64,000 nucleotides of DNA from Flavobacterium sp. 20NA77.7 (GTDB lineage: Bacteria; Bacteroidota; Bacteroidia; Flavobacteriales; Flavobacteriaceae): positions 1,922,001-1,986,000 of the forward strand of contig NZ_CP133721.1 in the NCBI RefSeq assembly GCF_031326205.1, in the 5' to 3' direction. The notes beneath the pieces are model-generated. The model was not told where the DNA came from. It saw nothing but the letters and a program-made list of their open reading frames with translations, and did no database searches. How positions within the stretch are numbered: position 1 is the first letter of the stretch; each line of letters starts with the position of its first letter. Below are positions 8,250 through 17,510 of this stretch, in pieces. The position numbers and the translations under genes are program-made.

Positions 8250-10184
8250 ATGAGAAAAACGTTTTTACCTACCTTAATCATTGTAGCTTCTGTTATACTC
8301 ATTTTACGTCTTTTTTATTTACAAGTTATTGATGATACACTAAAAATAAAATCTGAAAATAATGCCATTAAAATAAAATATGATTTTCCTGAAAGAGGCT
8401 ATATCTACGATCGTTACGGAAAATTATTAGTAGCTAATCAACCTTCTTATGATATCATGGTTGTTCCTAATGAAATTAAGCGTATAGATACGCTTGAGTT
8501 CTGTTCTATACTTGATATAACTAAGAAAGAATTTATAGAAAAAATTGAGAAAGCAAAAATCTATAGCCCCCGATTACCTTCATTATTTTTGGCACAATTG
8601 AATAAAATGGAATTTGCTGCTTTCCAAGAAAAAATTAGAAAGTATAACGGATTTTATATTCAAAAACGTTCATTACGTGAATATCAAGGAAAATTTGGCG
8701 CTAACGTCTTTGGATTTATTACACAAGTAAACGACAAAATTATTGACAAAAACCCTTATTATAAAAGTGGTGATTTAATTGGACGTCAAGGCGTAGAAGA
8801 AGCATATGAAGAAATTTTAAGAGGTCGAAAAGGGGTAAAATACATTCTAAAAGATAAACACAATAAAGAAATAGGTTCGTATAAGGAAGGTAAATTTGAC
8901 ACTATTTCACAACAAGGAAGTGACATCACGTTATCTATTGACGGCGCCTTACAACAATATGGCGAAGAATTAATGGTAAACAAACGAGGAGGTATTGTTG
9001 CAATAGAACCAAAAACTGGGGAAATACTAGCACTAGTAACCGCTCCTTCTTATGACCCAGCAGTATTAGTGGGAAGACAAAGGTCAAAAAATTATACTAA
9101 ATTATACAATGATTCAATAGCTAAACCTTTGTTTGACAGAGGCCTATTAGCAGAATACCCACCAGGCTCACCATTTAAAATATTAACCGGATTAGTGGGG
9201 CTACAAGAAAATGTAGTTACACCAGAAACTTCATTTATGTGTCACCATGGTTTTTCATATGGTAGAGGAGCTTTTATGAAATGTCACTGCCCTGGGGGTG
9301 TAATAAAACTACACAATGGTATTTATAAGTCATGTAATGCCTATTTTGCTAATGTATATAAAAGAACTATAGAAAAATATAACAAACCAAAAGATGGTGT
9401 AGATCAATGGTATAAGCATATGAAGAGTTTTGGCTTGGGTCAATTTTTAGGTTATGATTTACCTCCAGGTAGAAAAGGACACATTCCGAGTTCAAAATTT
9501 TATGATCATTATTATCCAAATGGTGGATGGCGCTCATCTACTATTATTTCAAATTCTATTGGTCAAGGTGAAGTATTAATGACACCCATTCAATTGGCTA
9601 ACATGATGGCTATCGTAGCAAATAAAGGCTATTATTACACTCCTCATGTAATTAAAAAAATCAAAGGCCACCAAATTGATTCTAAATACACCACTCGCCA
9701 TTATACAACAGTAAATAGCAGACATTTTGAGCCTGTAATAAACGGATTATTCGACGTGTATAATATGGGAACAGCTGCTGGCCTGGGTGTTGAAGGACTT
9801 GAAATTTGTGGAAAAACAGGTACTGCTGAAAATTTTACCAAACTAAATGGAAAACGTGTTAAATTACAAGACCATTCTATTTTTGTTGCTTTTGCGCCCC
9901 GACATAATCCAAAAATTGCCATTGCTGTATTTGTAGAAAACGGATATTGGGGAAATCGATGGGCGGGACCTATTGCAACCCTAATGATTGAAAAATATAT
10001 CAATAAAAAAATTACGCGAACTGATTTAGAAAAAAGAATGCTGGAAGGAAATTTGAATGGCGAATATGCTAAACTCTATCCAAAAAAAGGTGATTCATTT
10101 TTACCCCTATTAACGTATTCAAAACAAGATTCGCTTCGATTAAATTTGACAAAACCAAAAGATTCTGTAAAGAAAAACAAGTAG
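8250..10184 (+). CDS. mrdA: Penicillin-binding protein 2, elongation transpeptidase
   Basis: Class B PBP that cross-links new peptidoglycan with RodA. The 644-residue protein has an N-terminal membrane helix (about 5-24), a PBP dimerisation/pedestal domain starting at ERGYIYDRYGKLL (48-60), and the transpeptidase domain. Active-site motifs are S307-P-F-K310 (in YPPGSPFK), S361-C-N and K522-T-G. A CHH...KCHC cluster (about 331-347) before the SxN motif matches the position of the zinc site known in other PBP2 proteins. It ends with a long Lys-rich tail. Fourth gene of the mre operon. Confidence 0.96.
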   Translation: MRKTFLPTLIIVASVILILRLFYLQVIDDTLKIKSENNAIKIKYDFPERGYIYDRYGKLLVANQPSYDIMVVPNEIKRIDTLEFCSILDITKKEFIEKIEKAKIYSPRLPSLFLAQLNKMEFAAFQEKIRKYNGFYIQKRSLREYQGKFGANVFGFITQVNDKIIDKNPYYKSGDLIGRQGVEEAYEEILRGRKGVKYILKDKHNKEIGSYKEGKFDTISQQGSDITLSIDGALQQYGEELMVNKRGGIVAIEPKTGEILALVTAPSYDPAVLVGRQRSKNYTKLYNDSIAKPLFDRGLLAEYPPGSPFKILTGLVGLQENVVTPETSFMCHHGFSYGRGAFMKCHCPGGVIKLHNGIYKSCNAYFANVYKRTIEKYNKPKDGVDQWYKHMKSFGLGQFLGYDLPPGRKGHIPSSKFYDHYYPNGGWRSSTIISNSIGQGEVLMTPIQLANMMAIVANKGYYYTPHVIKKIKGHQIDSKYTTRHYTTVNSRHFEPVINGLFDVYNMGTAAGLGVEGLEICGKTGTAENFTKLNGKRVKLQDHSIFVAFAPRHNPKIAIAVFVENGYWGNRWAGPIATLMIEKYINKKITRTDLEKRMLEGNLNGEYAKLYPKKGDSFLPLLTYSKQDSLRLNLTKPKDSVKKNK

Positions 10185-10187
10185 TTC

Positions 10188-11444
10188 ATGAAAAATCAAA
10201 GTTTAAGCAATTCAATAGATTGGGTTACCCTGCTTATTTATGGCATACTAGTTATTTTTGGTTGGATGACCATTTATTCTGTTACCGTTCCAATTGATCA
10301 AGAATACACCTTTGATTTTAGTCAACATTATGGCAGACAAATGTTATTTATATTAATTGCCATACCCATCATTTTTACCATACTTTTTATTGATTCAAAA
10401 CTTTTTGAACGGTTTTCATTAGTGTTTTATGGATTGGGAATTGCTTTGCTCATGGGGCTATTTGTTTTTGGTGTGACCAAAAAAGGACAAACTAACTGGT
10501 ATCAATTTGGAGGATTTGGTTTTCAGCCTTCAGAATTTGTTAAAACAGCGGTAGCACTCTTATTAGCAAAATACTTAAGTGATGCACAAGTAAATTTAAG
10601 CAAAACAAAATTTCAATATATTGCATTTGCAATTATAGGCTTTCCCGTATTTTTAATTCTTTTACAACCCGATGCGGGTAGCGCCATGATTTTTTTATCC
10701 CTCATTTTTGTATTATATAGAGAAGGATTACCATCTTGGTATTTATGGAGTGCTGCAATAGCCATTATAACTTTCATTTTAGCATTACTGATAAAACCTG
10801 CTTTTCTTATTGGCTTTATTTTATTATTCATGATTATACACTATGGATTGAACAGAAAGATTACCCGTAATCCAGTTGTTTACTTACTAATTTTTATAAG
10901 TATATCTATTTTTGCTTTTTCTGTAAGTTATATGTTTGATAATGTTTTGGAACCCCATCAAAAAGATCGTATCAATGTCCTTTTAGGCAAAGAAGTAAAC
11001 ATGAAAAAGGAAGGATATAACCTCAACCAATCTATGATTGCTATTGGATCGGGCGGTTTTTTTGGCAAAGGTTACTTAGAAGGTACACAAACTAAAGGTG
11101 GTTTTGTACCTGAACAACATACTGATTATATTTTTACAACCGTTGGAGAAGAATGGGGTTTTTTTGGAAATATAATTGTTATTGGCTTATTTGTTGGTTT
11201 ATTTCTTCGTATTTTATATTTAGCAGAACGGCAAAAAACAAAATTTAGTAGAATATACGGGTATTGTGTTGCCACATATTTGTTTACCCATTTTTTTGTG
11301 AATATAGCAATGCTCATTAGATTGTTCCCAACAGTAGGTGTTCCTCTTCCCTTTTTCTCGTATGGAGGTTCCTCATTATGGGCATTCACAATTATGCTTT
11401 TTATTTTTATAAAGCTTGATGCCAATAAAGTAAATGAATGGTAA
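10188..11444 (+). CDS. rodA: SEDS-family peptidoglycan glycosyltransferase RodA
   Basis: Polytopic membrane enzyme (about ten helices, 418 residues) that polymerises lipid II with PBP2 during elongation. Family signatures are seen: GWMTIYSV near the first helix, KKGQTNWYQFGGFGFQPSEFVK, LLQPDAGSAMIFL, and the loop EQHTDYIFTTVGEEWGFFG, in which the Asp is the catalytically important residue. PFFSYGGSSLWAF closes the set. Last gene of the operon, three bases after mrdA and followed by a strong terminator. Confidence 0.96.
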   Translation: MKNQSLSNSIDWVTLLIYGILVIFGWMTIYSVTVPIDQEYTFDFSQHYGRQMLFILIAIPIIFTILFIDSKLFERFSLVFYGLGIALLMGLFVFGVTKKGQTNWYQFGGFGFQPSEFVKTAVALLLAKYLSDAQVNLSKTKFQYIAFAIIGFPVFLILLQPDAGSAMIFLSLIFVLYREGLPSWYLWSAAIAIITFILALLIKPAFLIGFILLFMIIHYGLNRKITRNPVVYLLIFISISIFAFSVSYMFDNVLEPHQKDRINVLLGKEVNMKKEGYNLNQSMIAIGSGGFFGKGYLEGTQTKGGFVPEQHTDYIFTTVGEEWGFFGNIIVIGLFVGLFLRILYLAERQKTKFSRIYGYCVATYLFTHFFVNIAMLIRLFPTVGVPLPFFSYGGSSLWAFTIMLFIFIKLDANKVNEW

Positions 11445-11470
11445 AAGAAAATAACTTAATTAAAAAAACA

Positions 11471-11510
11471 AACCAAAACCCCTAACAAATTGTTAGGGGT
11501 TTTGGTTTAA
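11471..11510. terminator. Strong bidirectional terminator between rodA and prc
   Basis: A perfect 17-bp stem with arms 11471-11487 and 11491-11507, a three-base loop, and A/T tracts on both sides. It serves both convergent genes. Confidence 0.92.
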
Positions 11511-11523
11511 ATACTCACTCATC

Positions 11524-13698
11524 TTAATGTGAGGCAGCTATTTGTTTTGTTTTTTTCTTTTTAGTAGTTTTAACCAAAGCTTTAACATCCTTTATTGTTA
11601 AATCACTTGCTACGTGCAGTGCTTCTTCAACATAAACATCTTTAGCTAGTTCTTCATGCCATCTTTCTCTTTTTTGTTTAAGTAAATCATCTGCTTTAAA
11701 AAGTTCTTGTTCATAAGGTAATGAAGCAAAGGTTAAATTATTTTTATAATTCTGTAAGGCTTTAAATTTTTTGGTTTGTTGTTCTATATCGGCAAACTCC
11801 TTTTTGAAATCATTATAATTTAAATGGACAACATAATCTTCTTTTCTATCGTTTATCCATTTTGCATTTTCTTCTATTAACTGAAATTGAGCGTTTGCCA
11901 AAATTCTTTGTTTACTTCTTTCTATTTGAGGCGCAAATCCAGATGAAACCAATTCATATTTAGCAGGATCAATTTTATCCCAAGGCATGGCACTTTTCTC
12001 ATCTTTTTCGCCTGTTTCCATAAAACTGAATCGATCTGGTAATACAATATCGCTTTTTACACCTTCTAATTGAGTAGAACCACCATTAATTCTATAGAAT
12101 TTTTGCGTTGTTGCTTTTAATGCTCCTAAATCACCAAATTGATTCCCGCGAACAAATTGATTCAATTCAAACACATTTTGAACCGTACCTTTACCGTACG
12201 TTTGTTTACTTCCAATAATAATTCCCCTTCTATAATCCTGAATGGCAGCAGCGAAAATTTCTGAAGCAGAAGCTGAATAATTGTTAACCATTACAACAAG
12301 CGGACCAGACCATTGTACTTTTGGATCATTATCTGGTAATACATCTGGTGTTCTACCCGCTCCTTTAACTTGAACAACAGGACCTTTTTCAATAAACAAA
12401 CCTGTCATTTTCACCACAGTTTCTAACGACCCTCCGCCATTATCTCTTAAATCCATTACAATCCCCTGAACATTCGCCTCTTTTAATCGTTCTACTTCTA
12501 AGGCTACATCTTTGAAAGCATCTCTATTTTGCTTATTTTCAAAAGAAATATAAAATTTTGGTAAATAAATAATTCCGAATTTTTTACCATCCTTCTCTAC
12601 AACTGCTGATTTAGCGAAAGTTTCTTCGGTTTCCACTTCATCTCGTGTAATGGTAACTACTTTTATGCCTCCGTCTACTTTTTTAACGGTAAGTTTTACA
12701 ACTGTTCCTTTCGGTCCTTTTATTTTTTTGATTACATCATCTAAACGCATACCCGAAATTTCTACAGGCTCCTCATTTCCTTGACCTACTTTTATAATTA
12801 CATCACCTTGCTCTAATTGTTTACCACGCCATGCAGGTCCGCCGCTAATTAATTCAACTACTTCCACAGCATCATTTTTCTTTGATAAACGCGCTCCAAT
12901 ACCCTCAAATTTTCCACTCATGCTCACATCAAATTTATCTTTATCTTCTGGAGAAAAATAATAGGTATGCGGGTCAAACTGCGTAACTATAGCGTTTAAA
13001 AACACTGAAAACCAATCTTCCCTTGTTAATTCTGCAATAAAACTAAAATTATTATCTAAATTTTCTTTTGTCGTTTTTCTTGCTTCTGTTTCTAATGTTT
13101 CAAAAGATTTTGGTACATACGTAGTCTCTTTTTCTTTCTTTTCTTTTTCTAAATCTTCTTTATCTGTTATGGTAGACAACAAAGCGTACTTCAGTTGTTT
13201 TTTCCATCTTACTTCTAATTCAGCAGGCGATGCTGCAAAAGGAATTTTTTCATAATTTACGTCAAGTGTTTCGTTTTCATTAAAATTCAACGGTTTAGAA
13301 AGAATAGCAGCATACAATTTCTTAGATTCATCCATTCTTTTTAGCAAACGCGAATAGGTTAAATTGAAAAAAGTTAAATCCTTTTCTTCTAACATATCAT
13401 CGATTGAAGTTTCATAGGCTTGAAATTCCTCAATATCAGCTTGTAAAAAGAAACGCTTTGTTGGGTCTAAAGACTCAATATAAGATGCATATGCTTTTTT
13501 AGAAAAATCATCATCTAGTTTAATAGGCGCATAGTGTCCTTTATCTAATACAAATGTTAATAATTCCATCAACATTTTGTCTTTATCACCATCAACCTGT
13601 TTTTTGAATGGGATAAAACCCCACAATAGTGCAGATAATACAGCAACTACTACTAAACTTTTATAATTTCTTTTCATAAATTCAATAAACTTTTCCAT
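11524..13698 (-). CDS. prc: Carboxy-terminal processing peptidase, Prc/Tsp type (S41A)
   Basis: Periplasmic serine protease of 724 residues that trims or degrades envelope proteins from their C-termini. An N-terminal membrane anchor (about 13-30) is followed by a helical domain, a PDZ domain (about 260-345, GKFEGIGARLSKKNDAVEVVELISGGPA), the S41 core, and the long C-terminal helical DUF3340-type region. The catalytic dyad is S477 (middle Ser of SASASE) and K503 (TYGKGTVQN). Monocistronic; it diverges from surE, and the -7 elements of the two genes lie one base apart. Confidence 0.95.
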   Translation of the reverse strand: MEKFIEFMKRNYKSLVVVAVLSALLWGFIPFKKQVDGDKDKMLMELLTFVLDKGHYAPIKLDDDFSKKAYASYIESLDPTKRFFLQADIEEFQAYETSIDDMLEEKDLTFFNLTYSRLLKRMDESKKLYAAILSKPLNFNENETLDVNYEKIPFAASPAELEVRWKKQLKYALLSTITDKEDLEKEKKEKETTYVPKSFETLETEARKTTKENLDNNFSFIAELTREDWFSVFLNAIVTQFDPHTYYFSPEDKDKFDVSMSGKFEGIGARLSKKNDAVEVVELISGGPAWRGKQLEQGDVIIKVGQGNEEPVEISGMRLDDVIKKIKGPKGTVVKLTVKKVDGGIKVVTITRDEVETEETFAKSAVVEKDGKKFGIIYLPKFYISFENKQNRDAFKDVALEVERLKEANVQGIVMDLRDNGGGSLETVVKMTGLFIEKGPVVQVKGAGRTPDVLPDNDPKVQWSGPLVVMVNNYSASASEIFAAAIQDYRRGIIIGSKQTYGKGTVQNVFELNQFVRGNQFGDLGALKATTQKFYRINGGSTQLEGVKSDIVLPDRFSFMETGEKDEKSAMPWDKIDPAKYELVSSGFAPQIERSKQRILANAQFQLIEENAKWINDRKEDYVVHLNYNDFKKEFADIEQQTKKFKALQNYKNNLTFASLPYEQELFKADDLLKQKRERWHEELAKDVYVEEALHVASDLTIKDVKALVKTTKKKKTKQIAASH

Positions 13699-13759
13699 TA
13701 ATATTTTTATAATATCGTACTAAATTAGTCAATTATTGTTCCAAAAAGTTACAACAAAA

Positions 13760-13767
13760 CAAATTTA
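13760..13767 (-). promoter_or_regulatory. Possible -7 element of prc
   Basis: TAAATTTG on the minus strand, about 60 bases upstream of the prc start. No clear -33 match. Confidence 0.45.
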
Positions 13768-13768
13768 T

Positions 13769-13776
13769 TATTTTTG
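13769..13776 (+). promoter_or_regulatory. Possible -7 element of surE
   Basis: TATTTTTG on the plus strand, one base from the divergent prc -7 element, so the two polymerase footprints would overlap. Confidence 0.45.
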
Positions 13777-13830
13777 AAGTTAATAATGAATAAAAAATAA
13801 TATTTTAGCAACTAATTTAACACCTACCCT

Positions 13831-14592
13831 ATGAAAGCAAATACAATATTAATTACAAATGATGATGGAATAGCAGCACCAGGCTTAAAAGCACTTGCTG
13901 AAGTAATGAAAGAATTGGGAGAAATTACTATTGTTGCACCCGATAGCCCACAAAGCGGAATGGGTCATGCCATTACAATTAACAACACGCTACATGTAGA
14001 ACATATTACTGGATTTTTAAACACAAATCAAGCCTATACTTGTTCAGGAACACCAGTTGATTGTGTAAAAATGGCTGTACATGAAATTATGAAAAAAAAG
14101 CCAAGCATTTGTGTGTCTGGAATTAATCATGGTTCAAATTCCTCCATAAACGTTATTTATTCGGGTACTATGAGTGCAGCAGTAGAAGCGGGAATTGAAG
14201 GTGTTCCTGCGATTGGATTTTCTTTTTGTAATTATAGTTGGGAAGCTAATTTTGAACCCTTAAAAAAATATGTCAAAAAAATTACATCCGAAGTATTAAA
14301 AAACGGTTTACCTGAAGGTGTAGTATTAAATGTTAACTTTCCAAACACAGAAAAAATAAAAGGAATAAAAATTTGCCGTCAAGCGAAAGCAATTTGGGAA
14401 GAAGAATTTGACAAGCGCACTAATCCTATGGGTAAAGAATATTATTGGCTTACGGGCAAATTTGTTAATCACGACAAGGGAGAAGATACAGACGAATGGG
14501 CGCTGGCGAACGGTTATATTTCAATAGTGCCGGTGCATTTTGACTTAACCGCTTACCATGCAGTACAACAACTTAATAGTTGGGACTTATAA
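13831..14592 (+). CDS. surE: 5'/3'-nucleotidase SurE
   Basis: Metal-dependent phosphatase acting on nucleoside monophosphates and some short polyphosphates. The 253-residue protein starts with the diagnostic ILITNDDGIAAPG; D11-D12 bind the metal. PDSPQSGMGHAIT, SGTPVDCVK and the metal-binding Asn segment SGINHGSNSS follow. Its stop overlaps the stop of the convergent lacI-type gene within the six-base palindrome TTATAA. Confidence 0.97.
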   Translation: MKANTILITNDDGIAAPGLKALAEVMKELGEITIVAPDSPQSGMGHAITINNTLHVEHITGFLNTNQAYTCSGTPVDCVKMAVHEIMKKKPSICVSGINHGSNSSINVIYSGTMSAAVEAGIEGVPAIGFSFCNYSWEANFEPLKKYVKKITSEVLKNGLPEGVVLNVNFPNTEKIKGIKICRQAKAIWEEEFDKRTNPMGKEYYWLTGKFVNHDKGEDTDEWALANGYISIVPVHFDLTAYHAVQQLNSWDL

Positions 14593-15621
14593 TTTTTTCA
14601 CAGAATCTCGCTTACGCAATTCCGTTTTAATTACTTCCGTAACATAAATACGTTGTGTTTCAGGATCAAATTCTTCTTCAATTCTTTTAATAAGAAGGGC
14701 TGCGGCTTTTTGACCTATTTCAGGTGCGTGTTGACTCACAGTTGATAAGGTTGGGGTTAATCTCCTTGACCATAAACCATCTGCAAAACCAATAAGCGCG
14801 ACATCATTTGGCACTTGCCATCCTCTTTTAAGTACAGCCTTCATTGCTGCCACAGAGGCATGTTCATCAAGAGCAAAAATAGCATCTGGTTTTTCTTGCA
14901 ATACATTTTCAAGAGACGCATCAAAATCAGATTCATTCTCGGTAAGCAACATTAAATGAGTATCTAAAATAAATCCTTTATTCATTAATGCATCCTCATA
15001 ACCTTTTTCTCTTAATTTGCCTACGCTCAAGTTATGTATTGTAGAACATAAAGCTATTTTTTTTGCTCCTGTTTCAAGAAGATAATTAGTAGCATTTAAA
15101 GCCGAATCATAATCGTCAACGATAACTTTATCACATTTTAATTCGTTTGAGATACGGTCAAAAAGAACTATAGGCGTGCCTCCTCTTAGCACATCCTTTA
15201 AATGATTAATATTGTTTTCTTTTTGCGTTTCTTGTGCCAATGCTAATATAAAACCATCAATAGCACCATTGTCTAACATTTCTAGCATTTGCTTTTCCTT
15301 TTGCAAAGATTCATTAGACGTACAAGTAATTAAATTGTATCCTTTTTCATTGGCATACTGTTCAATACCTGAAAATACTTTAGCAAAAAAAGGATTTAGA
15401 ATATTAGGCAAAATTACTCCTATGGTATAGGAACGTTGATTTTTTAAATTCTTAGCAATACTATTAGGCTTATAATTTTTTAATTGGGCAAATTCTTTAA
15501 TTTTTCGTTTTGTTTGTTCACTAATTTCAGGGCTGTCACTCAATGCTTTAGAAACTGTTGAGGTAGAAACACCTAATGCTATGGCTAATTCTTTTAAAGT
15601 AGCTTTTGACTTCATATTCAT
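14587..15621 (-). CDS. LacI-family transcriptional regulator
   Basis: A helix-turn-helix at about residues 6-55 (TLKELAIALGVSTSTVSKALSDSPEISEQTKRKI) is followed by the minor-groove hinge region (KNYKPNSIAKNLK) and a periplasmic-binding-protein-like sensor domain (YTIGVILPNILNPFFAKVFSGIEQYA). At 344 residues it is full length. A second ATG at 15615 is two codons in and equally possible. In Bacteroidota these proteins usually sit beside sugar-uptake loci, but here the neighbours are surE and ribosomal genes, so the effector and targets cannot be inferred. Confidence 0.93.
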   Translation of the reverse strand: MNMKSKATLKELAIALGVSTSTVSKALSDSPEISEQTKRKIKEFAQLKNYKPNSIAKNLKNQRSYTIGVILPNILNPFFAKVFSGIEQYANEKGYNLITCTSNESLQKEKQMLEMLDNGAIDGFILALAQETQKENNINHLKDVLRGGTPIVLFDRISNELKCDKVIVDDYDSALNATNYLLETGAKKIALCSTIHNLSVGKLREKGYEDALMNKGFILDTHLMLLTENESDFDASLENVLQEKPDAIFALDEHASVAAMKAVLKRGWQVPNDVALIGFADGLWSRRLTPTLSTVSQHAPEIGQKAAALLIKRIEEEFDPETQRIYVTEVIKTELRKRDSVKKL

Positions 15622-15633
15622 TAATTAAGAGTT

Positions 15634-15666
15634 CAAAAATATAAAAAAATAGTAAACCTTTAACAA
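15634..15666 (-). promoter_or_regulatory. lacI-type regulator promoter
   Basis: Minus strand: TTG (15666-15664), a 22-base spacer, then TATTTTTG (15641-15634). The leader would be about 10 bases. Confidence 0.5.
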
Positions 15667-15692
15667 TCAAGGAAAAAGAATTTTAAATAGTA

Positions 15693-15723
15693 TTTGTAAT
15701 TTTGATAAATAATTGTACTTTTG
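15693..15723 (+). promoter_or_regulatory. rplM operon promoter
   Basis: TTTG (15693-15696), exactly 19 bases, then TACTTTTG (15716-15723). A textbook match to the Bacteroidota consensus. A small hairpin TCCC/GGGA (15727-15740) lies at the predicted 5' end of the mRNA. Confidence 0.8.
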
Positions 15724-15770
15724 CACTCCCTTAATTGGGAATGGAATGTTTAATTAAAATTATTAGCAAA

Positions 15771-16226
15771 GTGAACACATTAAGCTACAAGACAATTTCA
15801 GCTAACAAAGCTACTGCAGACAAGCAGTGGATTGTTGTGGATGCTGAAGGTCATAACTTAGGTCGTTTTGCTTCAAAAGTAGCTATGCTACTTAGAGGTA
15901 AATACAAACCAAGTTATTCGCCACATGTTGACTGTGGAGATAATGTAATCGTTATCAACGCAGAAAAAATCAACCTAACTGGTAACAAGTTAGATGACAA
16001 AACGTACATCAGACACACAGGTTATCCAGGAGGACAAAGAACTTTAACAGCTAGAGTTCAACAGCAAAAAAATCCTGCTATTTTAGTAGAGAAAGCTGTA
16101 AAAGGAATGTTGCCTAAAAACAAATTAGGAGCACAATTATTCCGTAATTTAAATGTATATGTAGGTACAGAGCACAAACACGCAGCTCAAACACCTAAAA
16201 CCGTTAACCTAAACGATCTTAAGTAA
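15771..16226 (+). CDS. rplM: 50S ribosomal protein L13 (uL13), GTG start
   Basis: Early assembly protein of the large subunit. An in-frame ATG exists 36 bases upstream (15735), but the GTG at 15771 gives VNTLSYKTISANKATADKQW, which matches flavobacterial L13 N-termini, and a length of 151 residues, the usual size. The upstream extension (MGMECLIKIISK) looks like leader and lies right behind the promoter. Core motifs DAEGHNLGRFASKVA, LLRGKYKPSYSPHVDCGD and KGMLPKNKLG are intact. It overlaps rpsI by one base (TAATG). Confidence 0.93.
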   Translation: MNTLSYKTISANKATADKQWIVVDAEGHNLGRFASKVAMLLRGKYKPSYSPHVDCGDNVIVINAEKINLTGNKLDDKTYIRHTGYPGGQRTLTARVQQQKNPAILVEKAVKGMLPKNKLGAQLFRNLNVYVGTEHKHAAQTPKTVNLNDLK

Positions 16227-16612
16227 TGGGAGTTATTCACAAAATCGGTAGAAGAAAATGTGCCGTAGCACGTGTTTATGTTACAGAAGGATCTGGAAAC
16301 ATTACAGTTAACAAAAGAGAATTTGCAACTTACTTCCCTACTGCAACATTACAGTATAAAGTAATGCAACCGTTAACAATGACAAACAACGAATCTAATT
16401 TCGATGTTAAAATCAATGTATATGGTGGTGGTGCAACTGGTCAAGCAGAAGCCGTGAGAATGGCTATTGCAAGAGCAATGTGCGAAGTAGAGGCTGAAAA
16501 CAGAAGCATCTTAAAACCAGAAGGATTACTTACAAGAGATCCAAGAATGGTAGAGCGTAAAAAATTCGGTCAGAAGAAAGCTCGTAAGAGATTCCAATTC
16601 TCTAAACGTTAA
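16226..16612 (+). CDS. rpsI: 30S ribosomal protein S9 (uS9)
   Basis: 128 residues, with the start (IHKIGRRKCAVARVYVTEGSG) and the C-terminal Arg/Lys tail (ERKKFGQKKARKRFQFSKR) that reaches the P-site tRNA. Translationally coupled to rplM through a shared base between stop and start. Confidence 0.98.
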   Translation: MGVIHKIGRRKCAVARVYVTEGSGNITVNKREFATYFPTATLQYKVMQPLTMTNNESNFDVKINVYGGGATGQAEAVRMAIARAMCEVEAENRSILKPEGLLTRDPRMVERKKFGQKKARKRFQFSKR

Positions 16613-16642
16613 TATTTATTATTTATTAAAATTGTTGTTATT

Positions 16643-16714
16643 ATCTCTGCAAAAAGAGGTTAGTTTAGCATCTAAATGGTTAAGACCGAAACATTCGCTA
16701 CTTAATCATTGCTA
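16643..16714 (+). ncRNA. Candidate structured RNA leader of rpsB
   Basis: The rpsI-rpsB spacer folds by eye into two units. Hairpin 1: 16643-16648 pairs with 16655-16660 around GCAAAA. Unit 2 is three nested helices: TAGCA 16666-16670 with TGCTA 16710-16714; GGTTAAG 16678-16684 with CTTAATC 16701-16707 (one G-U pair); CGAA 16687-16690 with TTCG 16694-16697 around ACA. The position before an r-protein gene fits an autoregulatory site bound by S2. The function is inferred; the pairings are seen. Confidence 0.5.
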
Positions 16715-16742
16715 AGTCAACAGAACGTAAACTATTACAAAA

Positions 16743-17501
16743 ATGGCAAACAAAGTAGAAGTAAAAGAATTATTAGAAGCAGGTGTTCATTTTGGACACA
16801 TGACTCGTAAATGGGATCCAAACATGGCTCCTTACATTTATATGGAGCGTAATGGAATTCACATTATCAATCTTTATAAAACTGCAGCAAAAATCGAAGA
16901 GGCTAACGAAGCTTTAAAGAAAATCGCTGCTTCAGGTAGAAAAGTATTATTCGTTGCTACAAAAAAACAAGCTAAAGACATCGTGGCTGAAAAAGCTGCC
17001 GCTTGTAACATGCCTTACATCACTGAAAGATGGCCAGGTGGCATGTTAACAAACTTCGTTACTATCAGAAAAGCAATTAAAAAAATGTCTTCGATTGATA
17101 GAATGAAAAAAGACGGTACTTTCAACACGTTATCTAAAAAAGAGAAATTACAAATTGAGCGTTTAAGAGCTAAGTTAGAAAAAAACTTAGGTTCAATTGC
17201 TGATATGACAAGATTACCAGCTGCGCTATTTGTAGTAGATATTAAAGCAGAACACATTGCGATTAAAGAAGCAAAGAAATTAAACATTCCAGTTTTTGCT
17301 ATGGTAGATACAAACTCTGACCCACGTCAAGTAGAATTTGTTATCCCAGCTAATGACGATGCTTCAAAATCAATCGACAAAGTTTTATCTTTAGTAACTG
17401 CTTCAATTGTTGAAGGTTTATCTGATAGAAAAGCTGAAAAAGATGAGCAACCAGTAGAAGCTCCAGCTGTACAAGCTGAAGCAGCTGCTAGTGAAGAATA
17501 A
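16743..17501 (+). CDS. rpsB: 30S ribosomal protein S2 (uS2)
   Basis: 252 residues. Starts NKVEVKELLEAGVHFGHMTRKWDPNMAPYI and carries the S2 signatures HIINLYKTA, VATKKQAKDIV and ERWPGGMLTNF. The C-terminus ends in an Ala/Glu-rich tail (PVEAPAVQAEAAASEE) as in other Bacteroidota. The 130-base leader carries a candidate RNA structure, and the 3' side carries a very large terminator-like hairpin before tsf. Confidence 0.98.
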   Translation: MANKVEVKELLEAGVHFGHMTRKWDPNMAPYIYMERNGIHIINLYKTAAKIEEANEALKKIAASGRKVLFVATKKQAKDIVAEKAAACNMPYITERWPGGMLTNFVTIRKAIKKMSSIDRMKKDGTFNTLSKKEKLQIERLRAKLEKNLGSIADMTRLPAALFVVDIKAEHIAIKEAKKLNIPVFAMVDTNSDPRQVEFVIPANDDASKSIDKVLSLVTASIVEGLSDRKAEKDEQPVEAPAVQAEAAASEE

Positions 17502-17510
17502 AAAATATAA

